Of a stretch of 64,000 bases of DNA, positions 45,071 through 55,699 are shown in pieces. The position numbers and the translations under genes were made by a program. How positions within the stretch are numbered: position 1 is the first letter of the stretch; every line of letters begins with the position of its first letter. The notes under the pieces were generated by a model, which searched no databases, was not told the origin of the DNA, and saw only the letters and a program-made list of their open reading frames with translations. Source of the stretch: Nezara viridula (Eukaryota > Arthropoda > Insecta > Hemiptera > Pentatomidae). Where the stretch lies: contig OV725077.1 of assembly GCA_928085145.1 (NCBI GenBank), forward strand, positions 132,670,755 through 132,734,754. The letters are read 5' to 3'.

Positions 45071-45739
45071 CATGAAGCCACCACCTAAACTCTTCAGTCA
45101 CGATCATCTGCGTATAGTATTCTTCCAGCAATTTAGAACTCTTAGAATGTAACTACCATTTTAAAATAAAATTCACTCCCAATTTTGTTAGCATATATAA
45201 TTAAAATCTATCTTTTTCTCTTAATCCGTTAATATGAAATGCTTCCACCTGGTGTATATCACTAATGCTATGAAAAATTTGTTATTGTCATATTTGTTTT
45301 TCTCAACCCAAAATTAGTAAGAAATGACTCATGAAGTGCTGGAAACATTAATAAATTTGTTTTTTGTTGCCCAGTATTATTTAAAAGTAGACAATAGATT
45401 ACGTAAATTTAAGTCAGAAATGAGTCTTATATGCTATATTTAAATATATTTGATGATGATGATTAAATTGACCAATATTATATAGTAATTTATTGCCAAC
45501 TTTTAAATAATCATTTTTATTTTGAGAGAGAGAACATATTTTATATTTATTTATAAACATGTATAACTATTCTATAATGTTTATAAACAAATACAGGCAA
45601 TTTTCTCTCTTAAACTATTGAAGTGAAAACATCTTTTGTTGCGTTTTGCACTTTCTTTGTGGAGAGTGAATTAGGTCGAGCCGTCAATTTCCCATATGTA
45701 ATGCTCGGGTAAAGTCGGCTGAAGTCGACTAATTGAAGT
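45071..45739. other. No recognisable feature
   Basis: AT-rich; nothing assignable. Confidence 0.5.
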
Positions 45740-46050
45740 GTTTTTGTATATGGATTAAAATATCTCAGAAACTAAAAAGGGACCTGTATACTATAAGCAA
45801 GGGTGAAAGATTCCCTTTAGCATTACTCAAATGGACTATTATTCAACATTTTGTCTTAACGTGATCCTGTGTTAGGGAGGTGAAATGGAAAACCATAGTG
45901 TAGAAAACCAAATGATAACGAGTTTTATTGAAGACATGGATTAAAATATTTCAAAAACTAATAATCGGACCTACATTGAGTAAGCGATTTCATCATCAAT
46001 ACTTCAGCATTTCATCATCTCAGTAACTGGCTATTATTCAAAATTTATTT
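45740..46050 (+). repeat. Degenerate direct repeat, about 190-bp period
   Basis: ATGGATTAAAATATCTCAGA and ACTAAAAAGGGACCTGTAT near 45750 recur as ATGGATTAAAATATTTCAAA and ACTAATAATCGGACCTACAT near 45940. Both are followed by GGCTATTATTCAA-like sequence. Confidence 0.55.
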
Positions 46051-46070
46051 TTCAAATTATCAATCTCGCC

Positions 46071-46343
46071 TTGTTGATATTTTCACTTCCATCATTTTGT
46101 CTAAATCACACCCCTAAGTTTTATTTATATTTATTATTCATGAAAAAAACGACGCACATAAGCCCTGACCTGGCCAAGCAAGATTTTTTCCATAGGATGC
46201 CCCGAACGGAAACAGGATTTCCCATCGACAGGACCGAGTTTCCGCCGAGTCCAGAGATAAAAGCCTCGGTTGGAGCTTTGCATAAGAGCAACGCCAGGGA
46301 CCGCGAGTGCTTTTCTTTCTCTACGACTACATTTTCTCAGTAA
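46071..46343 (+). other. GC-richer ORF/first-exon candidate
   Basis: The 90-codon frame has a 46180-46340 part that is much less AT-rich than its neighbours (FHRMPRTETGFPIDRTEF, PPSPEIKASVGALHKSNARD). GATAAAAGCC at about 46256 resembles a TATA box. The ORF stop is formed by CAGTAAGT, which also looks like a splice donor (CA/GTAAGT). It might be a promoter with a 5' exon, or a conserved non-coding block. No protein family recognised. Confidence 0.25.
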
Positions 46344-46555
46344 GTCGTTTATATAATACGTCGCCTTTATCGAGCGGCTTTGTATTTTAGTCGTGTAAAA
46401 CGCTGGGAGTGGAACACGCGATGGGATTCAACTGTTGCCGTATGTGCATCGATTTCAGGCTAAATGAACCGTTCTTCAAAACAATGTTATTTTCTTGAGA
46501 CAATTTTCATGAATGTGCACTCCTTTAAAACTGGATCGATAAAGTAATACATAAA

Positions 46556-46940
46556 TAGTGTTGCCCAAATTCGAGACCGAGACTAGTCTTGGTCTTGCGA
46601 ACTCAGTGTTGGTCATGGTCTTGGTCTTGCGCAAGAGTCTCTCAACGGTCTTGCAGTTACTTATTAGCTTATTACTATAGAGATATTACTATAATTTTTC
46701 AGATAGGAGAAACTTAACTAAGCACGAATGAGAAATTAGATGAGTTAAATGCGAAAGTATATTGGTTATACAGGTTCTCTACTAACTGTAAGTAAATTTG
46801 TCAAATATTAGTAACTATTGTGCCTTAATTCTTATTCAGAAAATCGATTTCTTTCACCAATCCTGGTCTTAATCTTATAACAGTTAGGCTGCCTTGGTCT
46901 TGGTCTTGCAAAGTGCAAAGACCTATTTTTGGCAACACTA
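46556..46940 (+). mobile_element. hAT MITE (TAGTGTTGCC family), copy 1, 8-bp target duplication
   Basis: Ends TAGTGTTGCCCAAAT and TTTTTGGCAACACTA. Flanked by exact TACATAAA at 46548-46555 and 46941-46948. Both subterminal regions are packed with (C)TTGGTCTTGC and its complement. 8-bp duplications with TAGTG ends place it in the hAT superfamily. 385 bp, no ORF, so it would depend on a transposase supplied in trans. Confidence 0.92.
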
Positions 46941-46948
46941 TACATAAA

Positions 46949-48574
46949 AGATGCAGAGAAACATCATTGCTATTCAGTATATAGAATTTGTCTTAAAATT
47001 CCATACTTTTAACATGGAAATTCTTTTAAATAAAACCTAAAGTGAAGTGAGTGAAAATTATGAATAGACCTTGAATTAAAAATTAAAAAAAAATAAGGAA
47101 ATCTAGATTCAAGATATGTAATAGCCGGTGCTAATAGGATATCAGTCGTCGATCCACGATCATTAACCCATTGATAAAACTAAATTATGATTAATAATTA
47201 TGATTTTCCAATAATTGTTTGTTATTATTATTTTTATTCGTTTAATTCACCAGTACAAACGCCGATAACCTCGACGCTATAGAGGAGGAGAATCGAAAAT
47301 TTAGTAAAAGTATATTAGTAGTAGTATATTTATAAAATAAAAAAATAAAAAAAAATTAATTTATCACACAGTAATATTTAGTATAAAGAATTAAAAATTT
47401 TAACAATGAAACCGTATAAATTATTAGAAGTAGGTACAATATTATATTTTTTACCGATTTTCTTCCTATTAGGCGTCCTATTAATTATGGAAAGCTTAAT
47501 CTCTGGAAATATCATATTTATTTTTTAACAAGTTGCAGATATGTTTATAAAATCAACCATCATTTTGTCCATAATACAATTTAATCAAGTTTTGTATTGA
47601 TTTAATTTTTTTTTTCATCTATAGAGACATACAAGATTTTGACATGTCAGTATATTCTGTATTTGTATTTGTCCACCGTGTCATAGGCCGAGACGTAGGT
47701 GAGGGGATCAGTAGAATACTGCTTATCAGTCCTAGTCAGGAGCGAGCTATTGCCTGCTAAGCCGATTCATACAGAGCTATAAAAGGAAAATAAACAACAA
47801 CATTAACATAAAACTTATATTTGATAACATTTAAAATAAAACACATAAATTAATAAATGAGTCATAAATATATGATGGAATTAAATTCCTTATAAGAATT
47901 CATTGTAACATTAAATATATCATGCTTCAGATATATGATTGATTTATTTAATTGTATAAAAGATTAATATTTTTTTTAATCGATATCATTGTTTTATGAA
48001 ATTGTATATTTATATATTATTAAATATAATATTGAAAACTATTTTTCTTTTTTTTTTTTTTTTTTTTATTTACGGCAGTGACCATTAAGTTCGTTGACTT
48101 CCTTTTTTTTTGTAATTGCACTATGCCTTTTTTTATATTCATCTAATTTGTTTTCTTGTTTAATTATAAAGAAATTCATAAGCGCAAATTATTAGAGAGT
48201 TTTTCAGACAAAGCTTTTAACTTGTCACCGCCCCTTAGTATCTCAAACAAAAAACTTTTTTTATTAATAAAAAATTAACCTCTCACACTAAAGTTTTCTT
48301 AAAATATTTTTTTCATGTTATTTTTCATTATTTCACGATCGTACTAAGCCGACTTTATCCCGTTGAGCTTCATAAGCGTATCATTTTGTTATGATGTGCG
48401 ACACAGTCTAATGTAACCCGTAGGAAATGCACTGAGGGGGTATCATTGTAATATTCTTATGTGTCCAATCCTTATACAAGTTAATATTACTTCATTTCTT
48501 CTTCTTAAGTAGAGGTCACTGTAGAAATATCTCCAGTAAATGTCGCAATTAAGTGTGGCAGATTGTATTGCTGT
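46949..48574. other. No supported gene
   Basis: 47660-47790 is less AT-rich (GTGTCATAGGCCGAGACGTA, GTCAGGAGCGAGC) and may be an unrecognised repeat. The rest is AT-rich with a T20-type run near 48047. Confidence 0.4.
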
Positions 48575-48800
48575 TTTTTTTTTAGCTATTTTATTGAGTA
48601 ATATGGAATTTGTCACAATGTGGACAATGGTTATAATGAAGAAAGAATAGGTTCACGCCATTTTTACAACACATAAATAAATTAAAACGAAAGAAAAATA
48701 ACAACTAAATAATAACCAAAAACGTATATAAAATAAACTTAAAAATAAGCAAAATAAAATAACACAGACGTATGTATATAAAAAAGCTCAACATCAAGCA
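48575..48800 (-). mobile_element. Possible LINE 3'-UTR fragment
   Basis: TTTTATTGAGTAATATGGAA, then TTGTCACA, ACAATGGTTATAA, an A-rich part and ACAACACATAAATAAA. It follows the order of the jockey-C 3' UTR, but is strongly diverged. Confidence 0.35.
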
Positions 48801-49239
48801 CGTTTTTGAGAATTTTGACCTTATCTGTTGATATAAAAATACATAGTAATGAACATAGTCTCAATAATTTTCAGATTTTACAAAGAGAAAGTTCATCAAA
48901 ATTTTTAGTGATGTAACGTTATAAAGTGTCATTTGCTGACACTACGCCGGGATTCAGTGATATATTTCAACAACAATTATATTATTTTTAAAGGATAATA
49001 TTGATTTATCAATTAAAAAATTGTTCACAATTGAAACTAAAGTTGTTAAGTTCGTAAGTTGAGGAGAGATTTTTTTTCTATTGTAATTGTATTTAAAACA
49101 ATTTTTTATTGACAGATAATTTACAATACATCATGGATGGACGTTGATTTTCGGCGAACAGCATTGCTGCTTTGAGGTTGACTCGTTCGACACAGGGACT
49201 GAATATGGATGGCCCTAATAGGTTTAGTAGCCAACCTAC

Positions 49240-49391
49240 CTGGAGACGATTTGCGGCGTTGCAGGTGTAAAACGCTAAGTAGAGCTAGATGTAAGCCTTC
49301 AACGCTTGTCAGCTTCTCTACAATATTCAACATCTCTCCTAGCTTCGTTTGAATATTTAATGCCGTGTCTTCTTCAAACATTTTCTTCCCT
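49240..49391 (-). CDS. Candidate internal coding exon (152 bp), unknown protein
   Basis: On the minus strand a good acceptor (ATAGATAATTTCAG) ends at 49392 and a near-consensus donor CAG/GTAGGT follows 49240. Between them one frame is fully open: GKKMFEEDTALNIQTKLGEM, LNIVEKLTSVEGLHLALLSV, LHLQRRKSSPG. The peptide looks amphipathic-helical, and codon use is less AT-skewed than in nearby noise. The ORF continues past the donor to a stop at 49121 if unspliced. I do not recognise the family. It could equally be a piece of an unrecognised repeat. Confidence 0.4.
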
Positions 49392-49529
49392 CTGAAATTA
49401 TCTATAATAAAGTATTGGAAACGAGTTTACAAATGATTTTCATGCCATAATTATTTCAACAAACATTTATCGGGATAAAAATAAAGAAAAATCAGTTTTA
49501 TATAACGTTAATATTTAGTAACTTGACTT

Positions 49530-49789
49530 TTTTATTAATTCATGATATTTACAACTGTATTAAAAAATAAAATACATTTAGTAAATTTGATAATAGAAAA
49601 TAATAACATGAAATCACTTGTTGAGAAACTACCCAGTGGTAGCACTCTAAAAACAAAATTTATTTACAATAGGAGATCTCGAAGCCATCTTCTTTTCAGA
49701 GGCCTCGGGGGGTTATCAGGGATAGAAGAGGAAGCAAGGTTAGAGACGAGAGGATTCGGATGGTTCTGAAGTTTATTATGGAAGGAAAG
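49530..49789 (-). pseudogene. Jockey-A LINE 3' fragment
   Basis: Antisense 3' UTR (CTACCCAGTGGTAGCACTC) followed by the antisense ORF end with PRRLK-type coding (CTTTTCAGAGGCCTCGGGG). It matches 39298-39687 until the GGAAGGAAAGG point at 49789, where it is cut by a hAT fragment. Confidence 0.8.
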
Positions 49790-49867
49790 GTTGGTCTTGC
49801 AACAGTTAAGCGGCCTTGGTCTTGGTCTTGCAAAGTGCAAGACGAAGACCGATTTTGGGCAACACTA
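49790..49867 (+). mobile_element. hAT MITE (TAGTGTTGCC family), 3'-end fragment
   Basis: TTGGTCTTGCAACAGTTAAG, CCTTGGTCTTGGTCTTGC, GATTTTGGGCAACACTA: the right end as in 46556-46940. The left part is missing. Confidence 0.85.
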
Positions 49868-50115
49868 ATTGTATCAGTAGTATTAATGGCAATGAGGGGA
49901 GAAGTGCCCAGCGGCATCCCTTCATATCTTGATTATTATGGTTGTTAAAGGTAGAAGATCCCTCATCCAGCTTTGAATCTCCTAAGTCTTTCGGGTATGT
50001 TAATTGTCGCTATATCTTGTATAAGAATGTTAGGATGTCCGAGTAAGTTATCGTGAATTTTTTTGTAATGTGTCCATATGTGATCGTTAACTATTGACAT
50101 GTGAATTCTTTATGT
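49868..50115 (-). pseudogene. Jockey-B LINE 3' fragment
   Basis: Shares GTGCCCAGCGGCA, GATCCCTCATCCAGCT and AATGTTAGGATGTCCGAGTA (antisense) with 295-560. The coding frame has shifted. It directly abuts the hAT fragment. Confidence 0.75.
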
Positions 50116-50773
50116 AAAGTAACGTTAATTGCTAATAAAACAACAACCTGAGTTTATGATATAAAAACTGTTGAAGCACTGCTTCTGATGTCCAGGTGAA
50201 CCCTAGATTTACGACAATATATAACTGTATACCAAGCATAAATAAATTCTCATTGTATATACTAACATATCATAATGATATACAAAATAGACAAAAAATA
50301 TAATGAGGCAATCCTCCCTACCTATCAGACTCATTGCGATTGTTCTGTTATGTGTTAAACTTTTTTGAAAAACTAATATGAAAAGATTATTGCGTATCTG
50401 CTCTACTGGTCCTTAATACCAGTAATGCTACTGAGTAAGAGGTGCTGGGATTTAGAGTTCTATCTTTCCTTCCACTGGCCAATGGCCCAGAAAACGAGTG
50501 AGGAGAAAGGCTTCTGAATGAAAGGATTCTGTAAATATTTCATAAAAGTATGGTTGTGTTTTATTTATTATTTTCATTAGTTTAGTCCTTTTGTTTATAT
50601 AGATTTACTTTTAGTATTATTATTTTTCTATTTAGTTATTTTTATTTATTGTAAATAGAGTGTGAATGTGCACTCTGAACACAATTATAAATGTTGTTAA
50701 TTGACAGATTGTAATAATTCTGAATAAATAAGTTTTTAAAAAATATATGCATGTATATATAAGTATATATAAA

Positions 50774-50778
<5 letters not shown>
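50116..50778. other. No recognisable feature
   Basis: AT-rich; nothing assignable. Confidence 0.5.

Positions 50779-50857
<79 letters not shown>
50779..50857. repeat. (TA)n microsatellite
   Basis: About 39 TA units; the minus-strand Tyr-Ile ORF is an artefact. Confidence 0.97.
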
Positions 50858-50859
<2 letters not shown>

Positions 50860-51993
50860 AAGAACTGGTTGTCATGGTTATTAAAAAAATATACAGTGTA
50901 TTTTCATTAATACACCAATTATGCAAAGTCTCAAACTACATTTTAGAAGCACTTGTATATAAGTATCAAATTCAAGGCTTCTCATCAATTTGAAAACCGT
51001 TACACCTTACACACAATAACTCATTTACCTAAATAAAAAGAAATTCTTATCCGATGATAGGGCTCAGAAAATTCATGAGTTCGAACAGTGTTGGCTGGAC
51101 TAGAGTTAATACCGGCTCCTTTACATGACATACCTACAACTCCAAGATTTATACAAAAAATTAGTCTCACTGAATTTACTAAATCACTTATTACATTATT
51201 AAAATGGTACTCACTTTAAAAAGTTAGATCGAGTCATGACACATATCATTCAAATGATGAGACACTGGATACTAATTTATATCGTCACTTATCAAATCCT
51301 CAGATAATTATATCCCAGAAGAGGTCCGATTAAGACGTTGTTTTCTAACAACTGTTTTTTTATTAGCTAAACTTCAAAAACTATGAAGCAGTGCAGTGCA
51401 ATAGAGATTAAATTAGCTTTTTCTTCAATCATCATGGAGTCCAGCTTCTAGAAGAAAAATGTGTAATGAAAAATGGAATATGGATTCCTAAAATAGTAAA
51501 AAAAATTTAAATAAATTACTATAGCTTTGCCTCAAGATTCACAAAAAAAAAAAAAAAATTGAAATGGGAAAAATGCTAAATCTTTGTCGTTTTTGTACTA
51601 TAATAAAATTACGGATTTTTTTAAAAATTCCTATTAATAAATCTTTTCAATATATGATTCAAATTGAATTGAACTGAAGTAAGTTCTTCCCTGATTCAAT
51701 CCCTTACTGCCAAAGCAGATAGATCGTTTAATCATATAAGCTCTGTATAATATATTTTATACGACTTATTCATAGATAGACTTATATAAGATAGACTTTG
51801 CCCAGACTTAAAGGAATAATTCATCAAACTAATTTCCAGGATAATCCCAGGGGATCCTTCCGTCCGTGGTCTGATTTCAGGATAACAAAGGTTGTTCCTG
51901 ATGAATCCTTAATCTGCAGCTGATTTCAGAATGTAGGTCTTAGCCTATGAATTAAACTCAGTTACCTAAAAGTCATTTTACCAAGCACCCTTT
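50858..51993. other. No recognisable feature
   Basis: AT-rich sequence without ORF or repeat support. Confidence 0.5.
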
Positions 51994-52001
51994 ATAACAG
52001 C

Positions 52002-52378
52002 TAGTGTTACCCAAAATCGGTCTCGGTCTTGCACTTTGCAAGATCAAGACCAAGGCCTAACTGTTGCAAGACCAAGACCAGAACAGGTAAAAAAAATCGA
52101 TTTTTTAAAATAAAAATTAAGGCAAAATAGTTACTAATACTCGGCAATCTTAGTTACCATTTGTGAAGAATTGGTATAACCAAAATACTTTTGCATTTAA
52201 CTCTTCTAATTTTTCATTCGGGCTTAGTTAGGTTTCTTCTATCTAAAGAATTACAGTAATATCTCTATACTAATAAGCTCATAAGTAACTGCAAGACTTT
52301 TGAGCAAGACCAAGACCATGAACAAGATTGAGTTTGCAAGACCAAGACTCGTCTCGGTCTCGCATTTGGGCAACACTA
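52002..52378 (-). mobile_element. hAT MITE (TAGTGTTGCC family), copy 2, 8-bp target duplication
   Basis: Inverted relative to 46556-46940. Starts TAGTGTTACCCAAAATCGG and ends TTTGGGCAACACTA. Exact flanking ATAACAGC at 51994-52001 and 52379-52386. Subterminal GCAAGACCAAGACC repeats at both sides. 377 bp, non-coding. Confidence 0.92.
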
Positions 52379-52386
52379 ATAACAGC

Positions 52387-53052
52387 TTCTGAACTCAATG
52401 TGTTATTCTTGTAGTATATCTTCAATATCTTTTTTTTTTTTTCAATTTGTTTTCATTTGCCAATTCCATGATTCTTGCCATCGCTGAATAAAAAATATAA
52501 ATTATTATTTGTTTTGACAAGTCATCTGACTTTGTCAGTCATCCTGTCCTATATTTTCTCCTTTCTGTGTAAACGCATCAGTTTCGTATTCTTTCAGTCT
52601 GTAATAATGGTTTTAGTTTTAGTTTTTGCTGCCCAAAATTTGTGACATTTCTAGATCCACCAGATTAAAATAAGTACCTATATCACACAAATAATTTGTT
52701 CAGGCTTCCTAACTAACCACTTGGCTCTTTGTACGATGATTGAAATATCACAAATGTTTTTTCTACCGTCAACGTCAATATTTAATAATTTCATTTATTA
52801 TAAATTTTCAAGTAAAATCATGCTGTAATAATAATGGAAGTGATATCAATCGATGTAGTTCACGAAAAAAGTAAATAAGATCAAAAAGAAATGCAGCTAG
52901 AACAGAGTCAGAAAAGGCGAAAATGAAGTTTTGAGTTAAGTGAAAAATTAACTTTTTATGCTTAAAAGGCTTTTATAAAACATAATTTCTTCATTGATAA
53001 TAATTTTTAATTAATAATCAATTAATTTTTCCCTATTTTTTTACAAAAATAT
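52387..53052. other. No recognisable feature
   Basis: AT-rich; nothing assignable. Confidence 0.5.
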
Positions 53053-53063
53053 CTTATCAACTT

Positions 53064-53362
53064 TTACCTGTACCACTACAACTACACTTCTTGAAGGGTC
53101 TTTCTTAGTCTACTGTTGTGGAAGGAGGTGATTTGACTGAGATGATCACGCTCAACCGCCATGTTTTCCTTTAATTATTTAATTAAGGGTAACGACTTTA
53201 TAGAGGCTGGGTGTGCCCCAGGAAGGCTCTTGATCCCAGGTTCGCCTCACGACTGATGAAACAGAAAAATAATTTTTCTACCATTTTCCATCCCAGGATT
53301 TGAGCATTGGAAGATCAGTGCCCTACCACTGAGATGCTTCACTCCCCACTCCCCACTTCCCA
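53064..53362 (-). mobile_element. SINE-1, near full length, 11-bp target duplication
   Basis: The minus strand starts GTGGGAAGTGGGGAGTGGGG, then ATCTCAGTGGTAGGGCACTG (A-box region), a degraded B box, GGGGCACACCCAGCCTCTAT and ATGGCGGTTGAGCGTGATC, ending GTAGTGGTACAGGTA. CTTATCAACTT flanks it at 53053-53063 and 53363-53373. The 5' end carries an extra GGGGAGT triplication. Confidence 0.92.
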
Positions 53363-53373
53363 CTTATCAACTT

Positions 53374-54465
53374 AACAAATTTCAAATACCTATACGATTT
53401 CTTTTATTTTTTATTGTTATTTCTTTCAGATAGAAATTAAAAGAAATGGTATGTATTAAGTGTTCAACTTAATTGGAAAAATAAATAAATTATTATTTTT
53501 AATTAACATAAAAAGTTATTTAAAATTGAAACTGAAGTTCAACTATGAAGCGAAAAGCAATTGTTCGCAGCTCAATATAGCACTAAAACTGTGCATCTTA
53601 TTTTACATGCAAGTTTACACGAACAGCCGAATGCCGATTGAGTGTATCTAGTTTTTGTGAATTTGAAGCAAATTATCATTTCTAGTGAACGAAACATGTC
53701 TTCCTTCCACATTACTTGTGTTTTATTTCAATTTATTTAATTCAGTATGTCTTAAATAGCTTTTAAGAACCAAGTAATGTTTCTCGAGAATCATATTTAT
53801 TAGAATCCCCCAATAACGAATTATTTATTTGCTTCTTTTAGTTCTGGTTGCTTCAATTTTTTACTCCTGTATGAAGTATATACTCGTAGTATAATAAGGT
53901 AATGCGATCAAAATCAATCCAACGGAAGTTGAAATAACTTTATATATCCGGTGTTGTAAGCTATTATAATTTTCTCAAAACAAACTTTGATTACAAATTT
54001 TATTAAACTCATTATACCAATAAACCATTGAAGGGTTTTTAGTATTTCATACGCCGTATTATCATTAAAATATTGTGACAGAAAATGGCCCATCAAAGTC
54101 TTTTAATATAATTTCTTTAAAAAAAATAAATATCTCAGTGTTAGTATTAATAGGAAACAGCTAAATATAAACTACGAAACAAAATTAGAAAAAAGATAAA
54201 CACTTTGCTAGGTTGTAAACAAATGTTTGGAGATGAACGCTGAAAGATATATATATATATAATTGTTGTTGGAAAAGTGGAGGTTTTTGAAAAATCAATT
54301 TCTAAAAATCGTAGAAGTAATAGGAAGTGACGAAAAACTAATATTTTCTGATAAATAATATTATTTAACTGAAAATTCAGTTTAAAACTCATTTAATCGT
54401 AATTTTGTGCAAGATATAAGTAACAGGTGGAGAAGAAGGCGGGGTAAGATTACGAGGTTAAGCTT
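53374..54465. other. No supported gene
   Basis: Short ORFs (53460-53651 +, 53914-54096 -, 54147-54392 -) have no motif support. Confidence 0.5.
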
Positions 54466-54784
54466 TTCTAATTGTTGCAAGACCAAGACCAAGACTGGTA
54501 AAAAACAAAAAAACGTTTTTGCGAATAAAAATTAAGGCAAAATAGTTACTAATGTTAGAGAATTTTATATACTATATTTATAGAATTAGTAAAATCAGTA
54601 AACTTCTGCATTTAACTCTTCCAATTTTTCGATCGGGGTTAGTCAGGTTTCCACATTCTGATAAATGACAGTAATATCTCTATAGCAATAAGCTAAAAGG
54701 TAACTGTAAGACTCTTCCTCAAGATCCAGACAAAGACCAAGACTGAGTATGCAATAGCAAGACTCATGCATTTGGGCAACACTA
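54466..54784 (-). mobile_element. hAT MITE (TAGTGTTGCC family), copy 3, one end lost
   Basis: Starts inside the element at TAATTGTTGCAAGACCAAGA and runs to TTTGGGCAACACTA. The first 60 or so bases, including one terminal repeat, are missing. More diverged than copies 1 and 2. Confidence 0.85.
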
Positions 54785-55471
54785 CTGGCAAATGTGGATA
54801 AATTTATGAACTGAATTTTTTATAAGTACTTCTTCAATATCATACCTATTAACATGAGTTTTTGTTTGTTAAATTTTCTAACTCGTATTCAAAGGGATTT
54901 CCCAATAATTGGCATTTTCTTCACCTTCCCCAGTTACGGTATAAAATGACAATAAGACCTGGCATTTTAAAGCATCATAACAAACTACATAAAAAAGAAC
55001 TATCAAACTTGATAAAAATATCACTTAAACAAGAAGTATAAACTCTGAAAGAAATCACAAACTTTTATTAAATTATACAAAAAAATTAATAAAAAGTCTC
55101 CTATGAGTTTGTAACATTCAGATTGTTTTAGTAGGAAAATAGAAAAATATGCCTTAGGTTATGATTCTTTGCGTTTTGAGAATCGAAAATTACTTTAATG
55201 TGTTCTGTATTTGTAAAATAATTGCTTTACACTCTCTTTTTTAGTATAGAATAAATTAAAAATAATTATTTTTCAGGTAAAGTGGTTATGAAATTGTGTT
55301 TTTTTTTTCCAGATCTACGTTTAAAATAAAGAAATGTGTTCATTGCTTGTTCATTGAAATAAGAGAACATTACGAACGAAGGTCAAATTTATTTGACATA
55401 CTTTTGGCCACAAAAGCGAACGACTTTTGGTCACACCTATATTTAAAACAAGCACTTGTTTAAACTATCAC
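54785..55471. other. No recognisable feature
   Basis: AT-rich; nothing assignable. Confidence 0.5.
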
Positions 55472-55479
55472 GTTACATT

Positions 55480-55691
55480 TTTTTTTTTTGCGTGTTCTTC
55501 CCTACCTCGCCTTTTAGGCTATACAGGATTTTTCCGGGCGAGGGCGGGGAATTTTAAATCCCCTCTGGCACCGTTAAGCGAACTCGTACTTCTTTTTTTT
55601 TTCAATTTCAAAACTAGGTTATCTGGTTGCCGAGCAACTCGTGGTGCTGTACACACACGTTGGCTCATTCGGCCACCCCGCCCCCTATAAA
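55480..55691 (-). mobile_element. SINE-2, copy 2, with poly-A tail and 8-bp target duplication
   Basis: The minus strand starts GGGGGCGGGGTGGCCGAATG, then GTACAGCACCACGAGTTGCT, CGGCAACCAG, an A-rich linker, GAGGGGATTTAAAATTCCCC and CCTAAAAGGCGAGGTAGGG, ending in a poly-A run (poly-T at about 55480-55489 on the plus strand). GTTACATT occurs at 55472-55479 and 55692-55699. The plus-strand ORF 55427-55690 is antisense noise. Confidence 0.88.
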
Positions 55692-55699
55692 GTTACATT

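Noticed and set aside
49542..49948. ORFs on both strands at 49542-49769, 49696-49917 and 49760-49948
   Set aside because: They run across the junction of jockey-A, the hAT fragment and jockey-B, so they are chance frames through mobile-element remnants.
55427..55690. 87-codon plus-strand ORF
   Set aside because: Antisense of SINE-2 and its poly-A tail.
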